In this document: positions 48,016 to 60,994 of the stretch, one piece after another
Numbering within the stretch: position 1 is the stretch's first letter
How the letters are laid out: each line of letters begins with the position of its first letter
Origin: Kryptolebias marmoratus
Lineage: Eukaryota; Chordata; Actinopteri; Cyprinodontiformes; Rivulidae
DNA: 64,000 nucleotides
Direction: 5' to 3'
Assembly (NCBI RefSeq): GCF_001649575.2
Contig: NC_051452.1
Coordinates: forward strand, 4,896,330 to 4,960,329
Notes under the pieces: model-generated
Databases searched by the model: none
What the model was told of the DNA's origin: nothing
The model's input: only the letters and a program-made list of their open reading frames with translations
Made by a program: the position numbers and the translations under genes

Positions 48016-50586
48016 CCCTCCTGTTGTCCTCATTTTCTGTATACACCCTGTGCCCTCTGGGTCAAAATGACCCGTCTTCACTAAACCCCCAATATAAGCA
48101 GCCTAATTGAATTTTAAACACCAAATTTCATCTTGCATATTGTCATTCACCACAAAATGTGTGAATACTTGAGTTTTCCCTCTCCACTTGAATTTCTATA
48201 GCTTAAGAAAAGAAAAAAATGTGCAAAAAGGAGTTTCGAATGCATTTTTATTCATCCCAATGACTCAGTTTCTTTTACTTTTCTCCAGTGAACAATTTAA
48301 GAGAATGTACAATACAAAAATATGAAAAATAACATAACCCATTCAACTAATTAGCACATGTAGGGCAGTATGCAAGTGCACAACCTTTGCAGATATATTT
48401 CTTACACCTGCAGCACACAGTATGTGTTTTACAGTCCTTCTTTTGAGGGCAGAACTGACATCTCTTCCTCTTACTTGCCCTAGCTGGGGAAGTGGCTGTG
48501 GTAGATGGATCCTCAGGTTGATCAGGAGCTGCTGCACTCTGAATAGCTTTCACAACTGCTGCTGAGGCTTCTGTGCGGGGGACATGCTTCCTTCTTTCAA
48601 TGAGTGGAGTTACAAGTGCCTTTCCTAGCTGCTCCAGGAACACCCTCCTCTTGTTGTGCTTACGAGACATCCAGGTCGGGTTGGTCTCTCTCCAAATTAC
48701 AAAGGCATTGTAGGAGGATACATCAATGATGTTGTGGAAGATGACCAGGGGCCAGCGGGCAGTCATTCTTCTGCAGCTATATGTTCCAATCACCTTATCT
48801 AGGTTGTCCACACCTCCTTTGTTGTGATTGTATTCCAGGATGATGATTGGCTTCCTGTCCTCACGATCGCTAATGTCGTCGTCTCTGTGCAGTGTGCTCA
48901 GAAGAACTACATTCTTGTTTTTCTTCGGGAGGTAGGAAACTAGAGTGGTGGTGGGCGTGAAGGCAAACTTTGAGGAGAAGACCTCTCTCTCCTTTGACGC
49001 AAGCAGTGCAGGTGGGAGCTCAGGCTTGTTCTTTCGAACTGTACCAACCATGGTGATCTTCCTCTTCAGGAGCTGCTGTCCGAGTTCGTAAGAGGTGAAG
49101 AAATTGTCACATGTCACATTGTGACCCCTCAGTCCCTCTGTCACATCAAGCACAACTCGCATCCCCTGGTTCTTCTCTGGGCATCCACTGGTTGACTTCC
49201 CAGTATAGACTTGCATTTTCCAAGGATAGCTTGATTTGGCATCACAAGCCACCCATGACTTGATCCCATATTTTGCTGGCTTCCTGGGCATATACTGCCG
49301 GAAAGGACAACGACCTTTGGACAAAAGACAGACAAAGACATCAGTGATTAGTATCAGTGTCACAGAAAACAGTCAAAGAAATCAATAGAGAAAATCACTT
49401 TTATTACAAATATGAAAACAGATTACCTCTAAATGGAACCAGTTGCTCATCCACTGTTACGTCAGGCCCTGGATTGTAGAGGTAGGGCAACCGCTCCACC
49501 CACTTGTCCCATACCTCTCTTATGGCTGCAAGTTTGTCTGTCACACGTCTTGCTGGTCTTGACTCACGGTCATCAAATCGTATCAGTCTTGAATAGGTGT
49601 GAAAGAGTTTGAGTGGCATTGTGGCTCGGAAAATTGGCCTTCCACTCTCTGCATCCCATAGACTAGCTGCAGCCTCACCTCGGGACCTGTATACACCTGC
49701 TAAGATTAGCAGCCCTAAGTAGGCCTGCAGGTCAATCTCATCCATCTTTTTCCAGCTGTCTCCATATTTGCGAAAACCCTCCAGATTTGTCATCTCCAGG
49801 ATTATTTTTTCTATTGCTGGTGTGATAAACAGGTAGAATGTAGAAACAATATCATGGGCATGAGAAACGGCATACCTTGTGGGTCCTGGGGTCATCTTTA
49901 CAATGTTTTGTTCTGCATGCCTGCCGTGTTGGTCATATGCCGCCGAGGACCACGTTATTTTGCCATTTTTTGAAAGGAAAGTCTCACTTTCAGCTTCAGG
50001 GTTTTCTTCTTCTTCTGAAGATGATTCATCATGCTCTGGGTTGTATTCCTCTCCATCTTCTTCTTCGGATACATCCTCCACTTCCTCTTCTGAATCAGAG
50101 TTGTCTTGCTGGACATGTGAGAAAATCACCTCTAAAGCCTCTTCAGTGTTATAACGCACACTCATGGCTTCAGCACAGACACAATTCGGGGTCCTGTTAT
50201 GCAGCACCTTTATAACCTCTGGAAATAACAGGTGGTCTTCTGAAGTCTGCGAGAACACCACCTGATTTGCCTTGTTTACTTCTGCTACTGATTGATCTGA
50301 GACACAACCAAAACTTTGCAACATTCTGTGGTTTGTAAATAACTCTGTGACCTTGATTTCAACTCTATTTGCCTCATCGGTCATTTTGACCCGAAGACCA
50401 TCTTTGTAACTTTTTTTGTACAGCTTACATGGAAATATGAATAAAAGCAACATTTAACTTTTTCTATTGTTTGGGCCAATCTAGGAAAAGTCTTAAAATT
50501 TCAAGTTAAAAGAATAACATTTAGTGGATTTTTTGGGGGGTTTTAACACAGTGGCAGGTCATTTTGACCCGAGGACAACAGGAGGG
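48016..50586 (-). mobile_element. piggyBac-superfamily transposon, structurally complete
   Basis: The element is flanked by TTAA on both sides (48012-48015 and 50587-50590). Its ends are exactly inverted: CCCTCCTGTTGTCCTC at 48016-48031 and the complement at 50571-50586. A subterminal palindromic motif GGTCATTTTGACCCG recurs near both ends (about 48059-48074, 50382-50396, 50558-50572). It carries one intact two-exon transposase. Precise ends and an unbroken gene point to a recent insertion. Confidence 0.93.
48347..50165 (-). CDS. piggyBac transposase (PGBD-like), two exons, intact
   Basis: Exon 1 (49427-50165) and exon 2 (48347-49314) join across a 112-bp GT-AG intron into 568 residues with no stop or frameshift. 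Transposase_IS4/DDE_Tnp_1_7-type features: an acidic N-terminus after MSVRYNTEEALEVIF, then the catalytic aspartates in TVDEQLVPFRG (D239), VTCDNFFTS (D316) and GGVDNLDK (D416). The junction restores VPFRGRCPFRQYMP, a family hallmark. A Lys/Arg patch (ASKRKRC) and a C-terminal cysteine-rich zinc-binding domain of the CxxC type follow (residues about 535-568). It performs TTAA-specific cut-and-paste transposition in the nucleus. I chose the MSVRY start because it matches related proteins; an upstream in-frame ATG at 50453 would add 96 residues. Codon use is unremarkable. It could in principle be domesticated, but the intact ends argue for a transposon. Confidence 0.93.
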
Positions 50587-50590
50587 TTAA

Positions 50591-52374
50591 CCTTCTTTAA
50601 GAGCTGATCAGCCCCCAGCGAGTCTAATCATGCTGATAAGCATGAGTTCTGCTACCATTAGACGAGTCGAGTCACAAGAGTTTATCAGAGTGGTCCAAAA
50701 CGTTTCCAGGGACAGAGCCGGGTCTGTATCACAGCCAGAGAACGTCTCAGACTTTCAGACAGATTTACAGGCCAAGGATCAGCTAAAACACACAAAACCA
50801 CAAAAATAAGGAAAGGCGTGCAAGATAATGAGATAAAAATGATGCAAAGCAGAAAAGAACACAAACAGGAGATATGCATGAAGCAAAGAGATGCAAATGG
50901 GGATAAAAACATAAATAAATGAAAAATAACTGCAGACATGCAACCGAACCTAAAACATAAAACATCCAAATTACTGCACATAGATCTATAAAACAGCACA
51001 ACTGCAGAGAGATTTAAATTAGATATAAAGTCATAATTTAAGAAAAAAAAAAAATCTGCCTAAAACCTATCTAAGATTTAATCCAACCACAGATTATAGT
51101 AATAAAAACATTTAAAGAATCAGACAAATAAACCAAATAATTCTGTTTGTTCTTTATTGCTTAAATTTCATTTATTTTAAGTTTTTATTTTCTACTTACA
51201 TATAAAGTCTCCATTTCTTTCATTTTCATTTCTGTTAAAACCTTCAGTTTTCATCTCATCATATAAACCAACGGTTCTTTTCTCACAGTGATTTTTTTCA
51301 GTTTTTCCATTTATTTACTTATTTTATGGTTAAACTTTTAATCTGAACTGCTTATATTTCCACTGAAAACAAAGTTTTTACATCCTTTTACTGTCTGCTA
51401 CTTTCAGAGACTCAAACTGAGACTGTCGCTCATTAAAGTTTAAAATGGTACAAATAAAAAAAAAACATGAATCAAACTGCAAATCTGATAAAAACATGAA
51501 AGGAAGAAACATTATTTACAGATTAAACCAGCTAATTTTGATGTTAACAGTTTCAGAGCAGAAGATAAAAGAAAAATCTGACTTTTAAAAACCTAAAATG
51601 AATAAAAAGTCAAATTAAAGCAAAGTTACTCCAGTGTTGGTTTGTTGTGGAGAGAAAGGATTTAATGTAGCAAAAAAAAGAAGATTTTAAAAGTTACCAT
51701 CAATCTTTTTCTTTCCATGTCAACTTTGGAAATATGGTGACTTAAAAAAATAAAATAATAGTCATTCTGAATGTTTTTTATGGGTTTACTTTGTTTGTTT
51801 CAGGGAAAACTCTCCCTAAAATTATTTTAAAGATGTCATGCATCAAATGGTTTAATTTGTCATATACAAACTAACTTTATTAAATACGATTGTTAAATGA
51901 AGACGAGGAGTGGTTTTTATTACATTTACCATTAATGTTCAAAATATTTCATCACAGTAAGCAGGAAACCACTGAAGTCCTGGAAAATCTTGGAAGTTTT
52001 CATTTACAACTGATCAACATTGATATTTGTATAATTATACAATGTTTTCATATTTAAAATATGATCTTTGCCTTTTTATGAGAATAACTTAAATCAGTTT
52101 TGTGTCAAAGTTAGAAAAATCCCAAAAGTCTGGCTACAAAATGTTAACAGTAAAGTGCAAAACAGTCAACAAGCTAAACAACAGTGAGAAGACAATAAAA
52201 AACAGCTATGAGGAAGAAATACAGACATCCTTTTTTAGGTTTCCAGACTCTTCTGGTGAAGAAAAAGGACGGCGTGTTTGTGTCGCTGTGAAGGTAAACA
52301 CTTCAGGTGTGAGTCCCACCTGCTGAGGCAGAGTCCACACATTTCAGAGATCAGAGATCGTTTTCCTGAACACA
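50591..52374. other. Between piggyBac and the NHS-like gene (its 3' UTR on -)
   Basis: Contains an ACAAA/AAAATGA-type degenerate field (about 50780-51000) and then AT-rich sequence. Part is likely the NHS-like 3' UTR; a minus-strand poly(A) signal candidate is TTTATT at about 51310. No other gene. Confidence 0.45.
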
Positions 52375-55300
52375 TCAAGAAATCTGAACCATTCTCAGGC
52401 TCGAGCCTCCGCCTCCGCCGCCTCCTGGTGCCTCAACAAGAACCTCCTCCTCTTCCTCCTCCCCTTCAAAGATGGCGGTCATCGGGGCGGAGAAGAGGCG
52501 GCAGCGAGCTGCGAAGCGCCGGGAGGCGGAGCAGGGAGGAGTGAGGGAGCGAGGTCGAACATGGGAGGAGGAGAAGACAAAGAAGGGAGAGGAGGAGGTG
52601 GAGGTAAGGAGGTCCTGTCTTCTCCATCCAAACATCATGGACAGGGTACAGGGAGGTGTGGGAGGTCCTGCGACGTCCAGACTCAGGTGAACGCAGGTGT
52701 TCTCCTCCGTACGGGAGGAGTTCCCGGGTTTTAACTGGGCTGGTGCTGGAGGAGGAGGAGGAGGAGGTGCCGTCTGGAGGTCGGCTGCAGGAGTCGGAGC
52801 CTGAGTGACACGAAGACGCTCCACCGCTGAGATTCGAGAAGACAAATCGACTCGACTACCTTTTCTCAAGAGGAGCGCCTTAAAGCTGTCACTTCTCGCT
52901 GACCTGTGACCCCTGAAAGCTGCAGGTCGGGTCAGGCGGAACGGAGGCTCGGTTGGAGTCTCAGGAGGGGAGGAGGAGGAGACACGATGCTTCTTTTCTT
53001 CTAAATCTCGTCTTCCAAGCATCTTTCGCTTTGACCTGAGAAAAATGAGACAAAAAGAAAAACGATCGGGCAAAAACTTGGGTTAATTTTGGCTCAGCAG
53101 ACAAGTTAAAACATCATTATTGGATGAAATAATCAAGTTTTAGTTCTAAAAAGACATTCGGGATGAGGAAGAAGTAGCTAATGATGTAAAGATTGAAATA
53201 ACTCTGTCCCTTCATGAATGAAATCCAGCCGGGTAGAAAAATGTCATGTAAGCTGTGGATAATGTTCCAGAACAGTCCTGGAAATTCAAGGCTTTAATAC
53301 ATTTAAACAGATGTCTAATTTTACCACACAAGGTCTCGAACTGGTCCAAATACAGGTGGAACCGGTCGATTCGTGGTCCAAACAGAAGCAAATCAACAAA
53401 CCAACATTTACTGGGTCAGTAATGGCTGCCACCAATACTCTCTTTAAAGGAAACTGGTAAAAACCGGGTGAATTAGGAACTAATTTGGAACAAAAAGCAG
53501 ATCATTAAAGCCACAGAAAATAGGAAAGAATGGAGGCGTGTTAGCTCCAAAGAAAAGGAGAAAGTTATCAGATAAATAAGTTTCTCATTCAGACAACAAG
53601 GACTGAGGCAGGGTCAGTTTCTCTCTACAGAAGGATAGAAACAAGGAGGTGGAATTAGTTTTTAGGGGTCTATATCTACAGATTCACGGAGCAGTTAGAC
53701 GTTTTACCTGCAGCCCACACCTGATTAGGTACTCATGCTGTGCCTTCCCATACTGCACTGCTCCAGAGGCAGATGGAGGGATCAAGCAGAAATGTGAGGA
53801 TGTGCTTCGATGGATGCTAAACTAACAGCGCTACGCTAAGGTTTAGGTGTTTCTACCTGTGGATGATGGCAAATAGATCCTCTGTGGTTCGAGGACGAGT
53901 GGAGACGAACATCTGATCCGCTGAAACACTGACGAACACATCATCTGGAAAACACACAGAAGGATTTACTTTTTTATTTTGGTTTAGTTTGAACTTGAAT
54001 TAAAAGGTGTTCTAACCAGTGTAGCTGCTTACTGACCACATAGACACATAAAAATAATATTTTCAGTCTGCAAATCTGACACAGCTTTGGAGAAGGAAAC
54101 TTGACCTTCTTAAATTCACACCTGCATCAATGAGAAGTGTTTCAACATTTATTAGAGACGCTGAGCTGACTCCTGAGGGAAAGAAGGGATCTCAGTGTGA
54201 AGAAAGTTTGTTTTATTACTGTAAGGTGAGACTGTTTGTCTGGTCAGGAAACCATACAGGTCTAGCTTCTAGTCCTGACTCTCACCCATTCTTTAAAACC
54301 AGACAAACCTGGATGTATTCATCCATCACTGAACAGTTGGTGCTTGGGGTGTGGGTGCATCTAAAGACTGTGTCAAAACGTTGTGATGTTCAAGTCAGGA
54401 TAAAAAAACAGATTAAGAAGTCTTCATGATGTGGAGTAGAGTAGCTTCAGATCTTTATTCTACACCTTAAAGGATCTGCTGAAATTGTCTTAAAGTCAGA
54501 TACCAGAGTGGACTTTCAATAGGCTTGGAAGGCAGGTGTTCGTAATGTTTTGGCTCATCAAGGTAAATTCAGACAAATCTGCCAGAAGCAATCAGTAGTT
54601 TAAATAGTTATATCTCTAATGGGGTGATTTATTGTGATGGTTCTCATCCAAACAGGGGACTGTTTGGATTAATTCTCGTGGTTCTTAGCAGAGTACCCTC
54701 GTACCTGAGACCAGAACCAGATCACATTATTACTAACCCAACTCACCATCTGAAGGTCTGTTGGCCTCCTTGAGCTCCTCGACTCTCCTCTGGGCTCCTC
54801 CCATTCCTTGCTCCTCCTCTTCTTCGTCTGGTTCCTTTATCAGGAGGTCTGGCAGGGACAGCTCCCCCCGCAGGCCGTCAGAGGACAGGACGCTGTCCAC
54901 TGACAGGGAGAACCTGCTCTGACCAATCAGAGAGCAGCAGCCTTCAGCGTCACTTGTCTCTTGATCGCACACTTTCATCACCCTCAGCCTCTCACTTCTG
55001 TCTTTTTTCACATCTCGATCATCTTCTGATGAGGATGAGGATGAAGATGATGATGATGAGGATGATGATGATGAGGGAGAAGGTTCCATTTTTGATGACA
55101 TCATCAGCAGCTGCCTGCCCAACCTCCTCTTCCTCCTCTTCTTTGCTTTGCCTTTTTTGTTAGATGAATTCATCATCATCATCATAACTTTTGTCTGTTT
55201 ACCTTCTTCTCCCACTCTTTCCTGCTCATCTTCCTCTTCATCTTCAGCCAACGAGGACCTCATCATCCTTCTGTGATGCGTTTTCTTCTCAGCCTGAAGT

Positions 55301-58300
55301 TTGGTCTCAATAATCTTACCACAACAATAATCTGGTACCACAGCCTGGGTTGCTCCGGTCCTGGTGGAAGTAGTTTTAGGGACTTGTGAAGGATCCATCC
55401 ATGTGATCCCTGACTGGTCATGGGTTCCACAGATCTTCATGTTCTCTAAGGTACTGCAGGTTTCTTCAGAAGTGATTCTGGTCTTTGTGTTGGTCAGAGT
55501 TTCTGAGGCGTCACTGGTCCTCATAGTGGTTTGGGTTTGTAAAATACTGGTCCTTGTGGACCCTTTCAGACCTCCTCCAGTGGTTTTAGAAGCACAGAGT
55601 GGTTTCAATGTTTTGGGGGAGGTGATGGAGAGATCTGGCTTCTTGTGTAAAATCTGTGGCTTCTGCCGCTGAGAGGAACTGGCAGGTGAGTGGGCACTGG
55701 TCATTGAACTTCCAGGTGTTGCTGATTGGACACAGGTGCTCGATAAGTGCTTTGGTAATGGTTCACTTTTAGTCAAATGTGTGAGGAAAGGTGTGTCCAG
55801 GGTCTCAGCGGGAAGCTGTGACTGGCTGTTAAACCCAAGAGAAGAATCTGTGTTTCGTCCAGGGCTTTTTGAACCACCTGGTTCTCGTCTGGCCTTGGGA
55901 GACGCCATGAGACCCAGAAGACAAAGATCAGGCTTCTTTGGTGGAACCGGTTTTTCTGGGGAGTGCAACCTCCTTGGGCTCCTTGAGTAGAAGTCCTTGC
56001 TGTTATATTTCACATCAACAATTGTTGGATCTCCATTAGCTACACTTGGACTCTGTATTTGTGATTTATTCTTTTCATCTTTCTCATCTTCTGTTTTGCT
56101 TTCTAAGAATCTCGACCTGTTCTCGCTCAGTCTGTCTGCAGCCTTTGTTGCCTCAGTTTCTTTAGGGAATCGTTCCATAGAAAGAGCCTGGATATCGGTG
56201 TTAAATTTACATTTGTCAGCATCATGGCACATTTTTGTCCAAGGATTCTCAGGACTGGAGGCTTGAACGTTTGCCAGAGTGAGATACATGTCTGAATCCT
56301 GGGCGGTTTGTGATGTTTCTTTGTTAAGCTGAGGACCATGGTCTTCCTGGTTGGCTGAGCTGCCTTGTGGTCTTTGAAGAGTAGCGTCACTTGACTCGTT
56401 ATTTGCACTGCCACTCTCATTTTCAGTTTGGTTGTAATTGAGTTCCTGCTGTTTTATTTCAGTACTGACTGGGCTTTGAGAGTTAGCCATAAATGCACTT
56501 GCTTCCCTGCCAGGTAGAGTACAGACAGCATGTTCTTCTTCTGGTTCTGATAGCTTAGCATCAGTGTTCAGGCAATCAACAATAACTTTATCCAACACGG
56601 TGCAGTCAAGTTGGGCATCTTCACATTGGTTAGCATCATTTCCTGAAACGCTAACTTGGGTATGAAGTGTAGCCTCCGTGGCGTTCCCGTTGGTCTGCAG
56701 GACTTCCTGGTTCTTAACGGAGCGAAGCTTGACACGCTGTAAAGCCTGAGCAGTGATCAGCTGGCAGGGAGGCCTTGGAGACATGCCAGGGCTTGATGGG
56801 AGGAAGAAAAAGGTTGAGGGTTTGGAGAGAGAAGGCAGAGGAGGAAAAGGAGGTGGTGAAGGAGGAAGGTCGGGTATGTCTGGGAGTTCGGAAGATGAGG
56901 AAGTTGGTGGGGAAGTTCTGAGTGGATTTAAAGAAGTCGGCACTGCGGAAACCAGAGCTTGGTGGGATCTCCAGTTCACAGCATAGGAGTAGGGAGGAGG
57001 AGGAGGTCGGACAGAAGGAGGTAAAGGAGGAGGCATGGGGAGGGATAAAAGAAGAGTAGACAAAAAAGGAGGAAAAGGTGGTTTGTTAGAAGGCAAAGGA
57101 GCAGGGAGGCAGAATTCAGGAAGAGGAGGAGCAGGAGGAGGTGTGGGGGAAAATGAAAAGCCAGACTCTGGAAGAGGAGGTGGAGGAGGTGGAGGAGGAT
57201 TAGAGATGACTGATGAAGGAGTAGAAAGGCAGAGCTCAGAAAGAGGAGTAGCAGACTGTGGCAGGGGAGGAGGAGGAGGACGACGACGATTAGTAGTAGA
57301 GAGGGAGAACTCAGGTAGGGGAGGAGCAGATTGTGGAAGAGGAGGAGGGGGAGGTGGAGGAGGATTAGGGGGATGCCTGGCTAAAGAGTCAGAAGAGGTG
57401 TAGGAAGAAAGGGAGGAGGTGGAGGAAAATGAGGACGAGAGGGAGGAGAGGAGTGACGACTTCCTCTGGGGGACAGGTGGTTTCGGCCTCCATTCACCAT
57501 GAGACCTAGTCCGAGGAAGGGAGGAGGCAGCAGGAAACAAGGGGAGCGAAGAGGAACATGAGGTGAAAAAGGGGGAGGTTGGAGGGAGGGAAAAGGCTCC
57601 AGGACTTGCTGCAAGCGGGGAGGACGGGTTGAGGGGGGAGGACAATGGAGTGCCAGGAGTGGGTGTGTTAGACTGGCTGGAGTAACCGCTGGATGGAGAC
57701 GCAAGGCGCTGGAGCCCGGCCGCAGAGGAGTCCGGCGTGGGCTGGTTCAGAGGAAGTTTCAGCTCCTCAGCCCTTGAACCTGGAGATCCAGGCTCGAGCA
57801 CAAGGCAGCGGTCAGGACTCGACGGGTCGGTGTTGGAGGTGGTGGAGTCAGTACAGGTTCCGGTTTGGGAGTTTGGGCTTAAAGGTTCAAAGGTTGTCAC
57901 TGATCCACAGTTCAAACCACTCTGCCGCCTTCTGGTGTTGCTGCGGGGCACCCAGGGGTCACAGAAGGCCTGGGGAGATGAGGTGGGTGACTGTAAGGTG
58001 GTGTGATCTACACGAGGACTGCGGTCAAGACGAGGACTTGTTGAAGAGCGGGAGGCTTTGCTGTGACCTGGACGGCGCCTCAGAGAATCCGAACGCATCG
58101 GTGGAGGAGGGGGGCACTTGGACCTCCGTAGGGAGATGCTGCGGGTGATGGTGCGGGAGTAGAATGAGGAAGTACTGGACTTCCTTTTCTCTTGTTTAAG
58201 CAAAGGAGAAGATGGTATGTTCTCCGAACAAAGGGAGCTGTTATCAGCACAGGACGGGGTGGAGCGACCAGAAGAGAGCAGGGGGTCACAGTTCCAGCCT

Positions 58301-59803
58301 TCCTCCGAGGCGCCTCCTGGGTCCGGGGCGATGCCGCTGTGGATGCTGGAGCTGGGGGAAAGAGGCCTGTAGCTCCAACTCTCCCCACTGATGGAGTCAC
58401 CATCGTTCTGCCCAGAGGTGGTTCGGTCTTCCAGAGCTTGGTAACTAAACTGAGACACAGAATCCGCGATGGAGGAGGAGGAGAGGTAATGGGAGGAAGA
58501 GGGAGCTTCATCATAGGGGCTATTGTTGGGAGACCATTCAGGCTGCAGGTGACTTGGGGTGTCAGGGATGGAGGAGCTGACAGGGGAAGAAGGAAAACAA
58601 GAGGAGGAGGAAGAGGAAGGAGACTGGGGTACCACATTGGCACCCGGCTCAAAGGGCAGAGGACTGCTTGGGAAACCCTGTAGATCCTGTGATTGAAGAG
58701 ATAAAACTTACTGTTGGTTTCAGGTAATTCAATAAAACATTTATTTTGTCTGAACTGACCTGGCTGTAAGATGAGGAGGCGCTGAGCGTCCTGTAGGAGG
58801 CGCTGTTACAGCTGACCTCAGAGCTCAGAGAGGAGCTGGTGGCCAAACGAGGGAGACGGTGGAGCTCAGAGGGGTGGCAGGAGGTGACGCGGGGGGAGGT
58901 GGTAAGGGAGGCCATGAGGCTGGACATGCCCTCTCCTCTTGGTGCTCGGATCCTCCTCGTGAAGAGAAGCTCCTCCTTTTCAATTTTTTCCTTTTCCTCT
59001 ACATCGACCTCCATGTTCTTGTGTCGATCTGAGGGGAGGGCAGGTCGGCCCACTGTGGAGAACTGACCGGGAAGATCTCCAGAGACCGAGGGCTTTGGGA
59101 GAACATCATCCTGTATCTCAGAGACCGTCTTACGGCGGCTCAGTTTACGAGGTCGTCGGGTTAATGAGTCTGTATTAGACAGGCTTCTCCGAAAACTGGC
59201 CTGTCGATCAAAACTCTCCCCTTAAACAAGAACAAATATGAAAAAAAGAAAACATCAGAAAGCAGGTCCTTATGAATCCTGTTGACTCTTCATTTTAAAA
59301 CTGGGCTCAGTCTTTCATATACAGTATAATCTGACTGAAACGTCTAACACAAATATGTGTTTTTATGAATTCATAAGCAAAAATAACATTTATTTTAAGG
59401 AAGAGAAGTGTCAGAATTATGTTACTAGTCTTGCACCATGTTAATGTAGTTGTACCATAAAAAAAGACACAGAGTTAATGCAGTAGAGGCTGGTTAATCT
59501 GGTAAATCTTTGCTGATTCTCCCTGGATTTATGTCAGAGTAAGAGTCAGGTTTCATCATATGAAGCTGCACCTGTTACATTGATAGGAACGATATCAGCT
59601 GCGACTGCATCCGCCTGCCGCCTCATCCTCTCCTCTGGTGTTGGAAGCCGATGGAAAGGCTCCATCTCCACATCGACAGCCGAGTCGCTGGCTGACGCCA
59701 GCTCGTCCCAGCCGGAGGTCGGACCGACCGGGTTCAGGACCAGAGGGGTCATAGGTCGCATGTTTAGGAAAAACCTCTCATCCTCATCTGAAGATGTTGA
59801 ACT
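52375..59803 (-). CDS. Nance-Horan-syndrome family protein (NHS/NHSL type), 5' end outside or alternative
   Basis: Five exons on the minus strand join in frame: 59572-59803, 58760-59220, 54747-58686, 53857-53944 and 52375-53035, giving 1793 visible residues. Family signatures in order: LPTPEERMRRQADAV, DIVPINVTGESFDRQASFRR, RRPRKLSRRKTVSEI, ISLRRSKCPPPPPMRSDSLR, SPSSGYSSQSNTPTPGTP, KPPVPQRKSSLLSSLS, long polyproline runs, RPRTTEDLFAIIHRSKRKML and a C-terminal FEGE acidic tail. NHS proteins use an N-terminal WAVE-homology domain, not seen here, to regulate actin and cell shape at junctions and the leading edge (family knowledge). The 3.9-kb exon is the usual giant NHS exon. A poly-Ser tract (about 55030-55080) is microsatellite-encoded. 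The C-terminus (RCRLFSAPMTAIFEGE) looks closer to NHS/NHSL1 than to NHSL2 or NHSL3, so no symbol is given. Confidence 0.92.
55025..55080 (-). repeat. Coding GAT/GAG microsatellite (poly-Ser)
   Basis: A GATGAG/GATGAT tract on + reads as about 17 serines followed by SEDD on the coding strand. A second ATC run at about 55168-55186 encodes consecutive methionines. Both sit in the NHS-like giant exon and are prone to length change. Confidence 0.85.
57100..57400 (-). repeat. Polyproline-encoding GGAGGA tract
   Basis: Repeated GGAGGTGGAGGAGG on + encodes several runs of 6-9 prolines (PPPPPPPPLPQS, RPPPPPLPQ) in the NHS-like protein, potential EVH1/SH3 ligands. The glycine-rich open frames on + are antisense shadows. 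Confidence 0.8.
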
Positions 59804-59968
59804 CTGACAAACAATAAGCTTTAAATTACATTTTGGTTTAAGCAGAAGCAGCTTAAATTCAACTGTTGGGGAATCTAATGTTAAAACATCTGGTTAGGTG
59901 GGATCTGCAGACTACTTCAGCACCAATCGATCCAGTCTAATCTACTGTGGAGGTCGGTCCATGTTTAC

Positions 59969-60043
59969 CTTTCTCCTCCAAAGTGAAAACTTGAAACAAA
60001 CTGAAAAGCAAGACTGGGAGAGAAAGTCCAAGACTCTGCACCT
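59969..60043 (-). other. Candidate alternative 5' exon of the NHS-like gene
   Basis: A 75-bp segment bounded on the minus strand by an acceptor CTCTTAG and a donor GAAAG|GTAAAC. It is open in phase 0 and would splice directly to the exon at 59803, adding RCRVLDFLSQSCFS and so on. All three frames are open, so coding potential is not proven. Confidence 0.3.
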
Positions 60044-60099
60044 CTAAGAGAGGAGAAGTGTGAGGGAAGAATAAACAAGTATGAGAAAGATGAGATTTA

Positions 60100-60895
60100 T
60101 GGAAACGGCTTAACGGTAAAATAACAGTGTCAGTACATCCGTTTTACCAGCAGGTGGAGTAAAAGTCAACGATGTTCCACAGTTACAGAGTAAAACAGAA
60201 ACTAAACCAAAACAGGTCCAAACACATGGAGCTAAAAGATAATAGTCTGTGTCAAAGGTGGCTCAGACTGAAACTAGAGACTGAAAAACAAATTCAGAGC
60301 CAAGTTTGTTACTGAAAACAAGATCACACTTCTCATTTAAGAAGTGGGATCAATTTTATGATTTATGGCTGATTTTATGATTATGATTGTATTTCATCAC
60401 CTGTTTCAGCTGCAGTCGGTTCTCTAATAAGACAAGAGGTTAAAAAGCTACCAACAACAAAATAATTAATCCCGAGTCCAGGAAGAAATAAAGATCTGGT
60501 TTGAAATCAGTTATAACCCTTTTTGATAAAAGGTCAATTAGGAGACATGACACAGCAACAAAAAGACAAAATGACCACAAATATAAACTATAAATAGATA
60601 GAAAATGATTGTTAAAACACACATTAAACAAATGCAAAATGATTCTAAGTCACATAAATGCAAAAATAGAAAAAAAAACTTGCAGCAAAAGATAAAGAAT
60701 AAAAGCAAAGAAACAGAAACTAAAGATACTGAAAACATAAAGTATTAACCCAAAAACATATTTCAAACACATAATGACAATATTAATGATAATAAAAACG
60801 AGAAGTGAAAGTGTTTTGGTGATTTAAAGGAACAGTTATGGTTCAGTAGAAATAATCCCTCCAGATTAAAAGCACAGATAACTCTGACAGCAGCT
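60100..60895. other. Intron/upstream region with degenerate repeat
   Basis: 60540-60760 contains ACAAAAAGACAAAATGACCAC-type degenerate units in an A-rich context. No exon is recognised. Confidence 0.45.
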
Positions 60896-60994
60896 CAATT
60901 ATCCCCTCCTGACTCTCTGATGGCTGTTTTAGCTGCAGTCTGTTCACTCATAAATATTCAGGAGCCACCAACAGAACCGCAACATGATTGTTCC

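Noticed and set aside
49877..50215. Open frames on + inside the piggyBac element
   Set aside because: Antisense shadows of the acidic N-terminal part of the transposase.
57035..57403. Glycine-rich open frame on + in the NHS-like exon
   Set aside because: Exact antisense of polyproline-coding repeats; no independent start context or motif.
60147..60160. Further CTCF-like motif CCAGCAGGTGGAGT
   Set aside because: Mismatch in the invariant 3' GGC core position; too weak to list with the other three.
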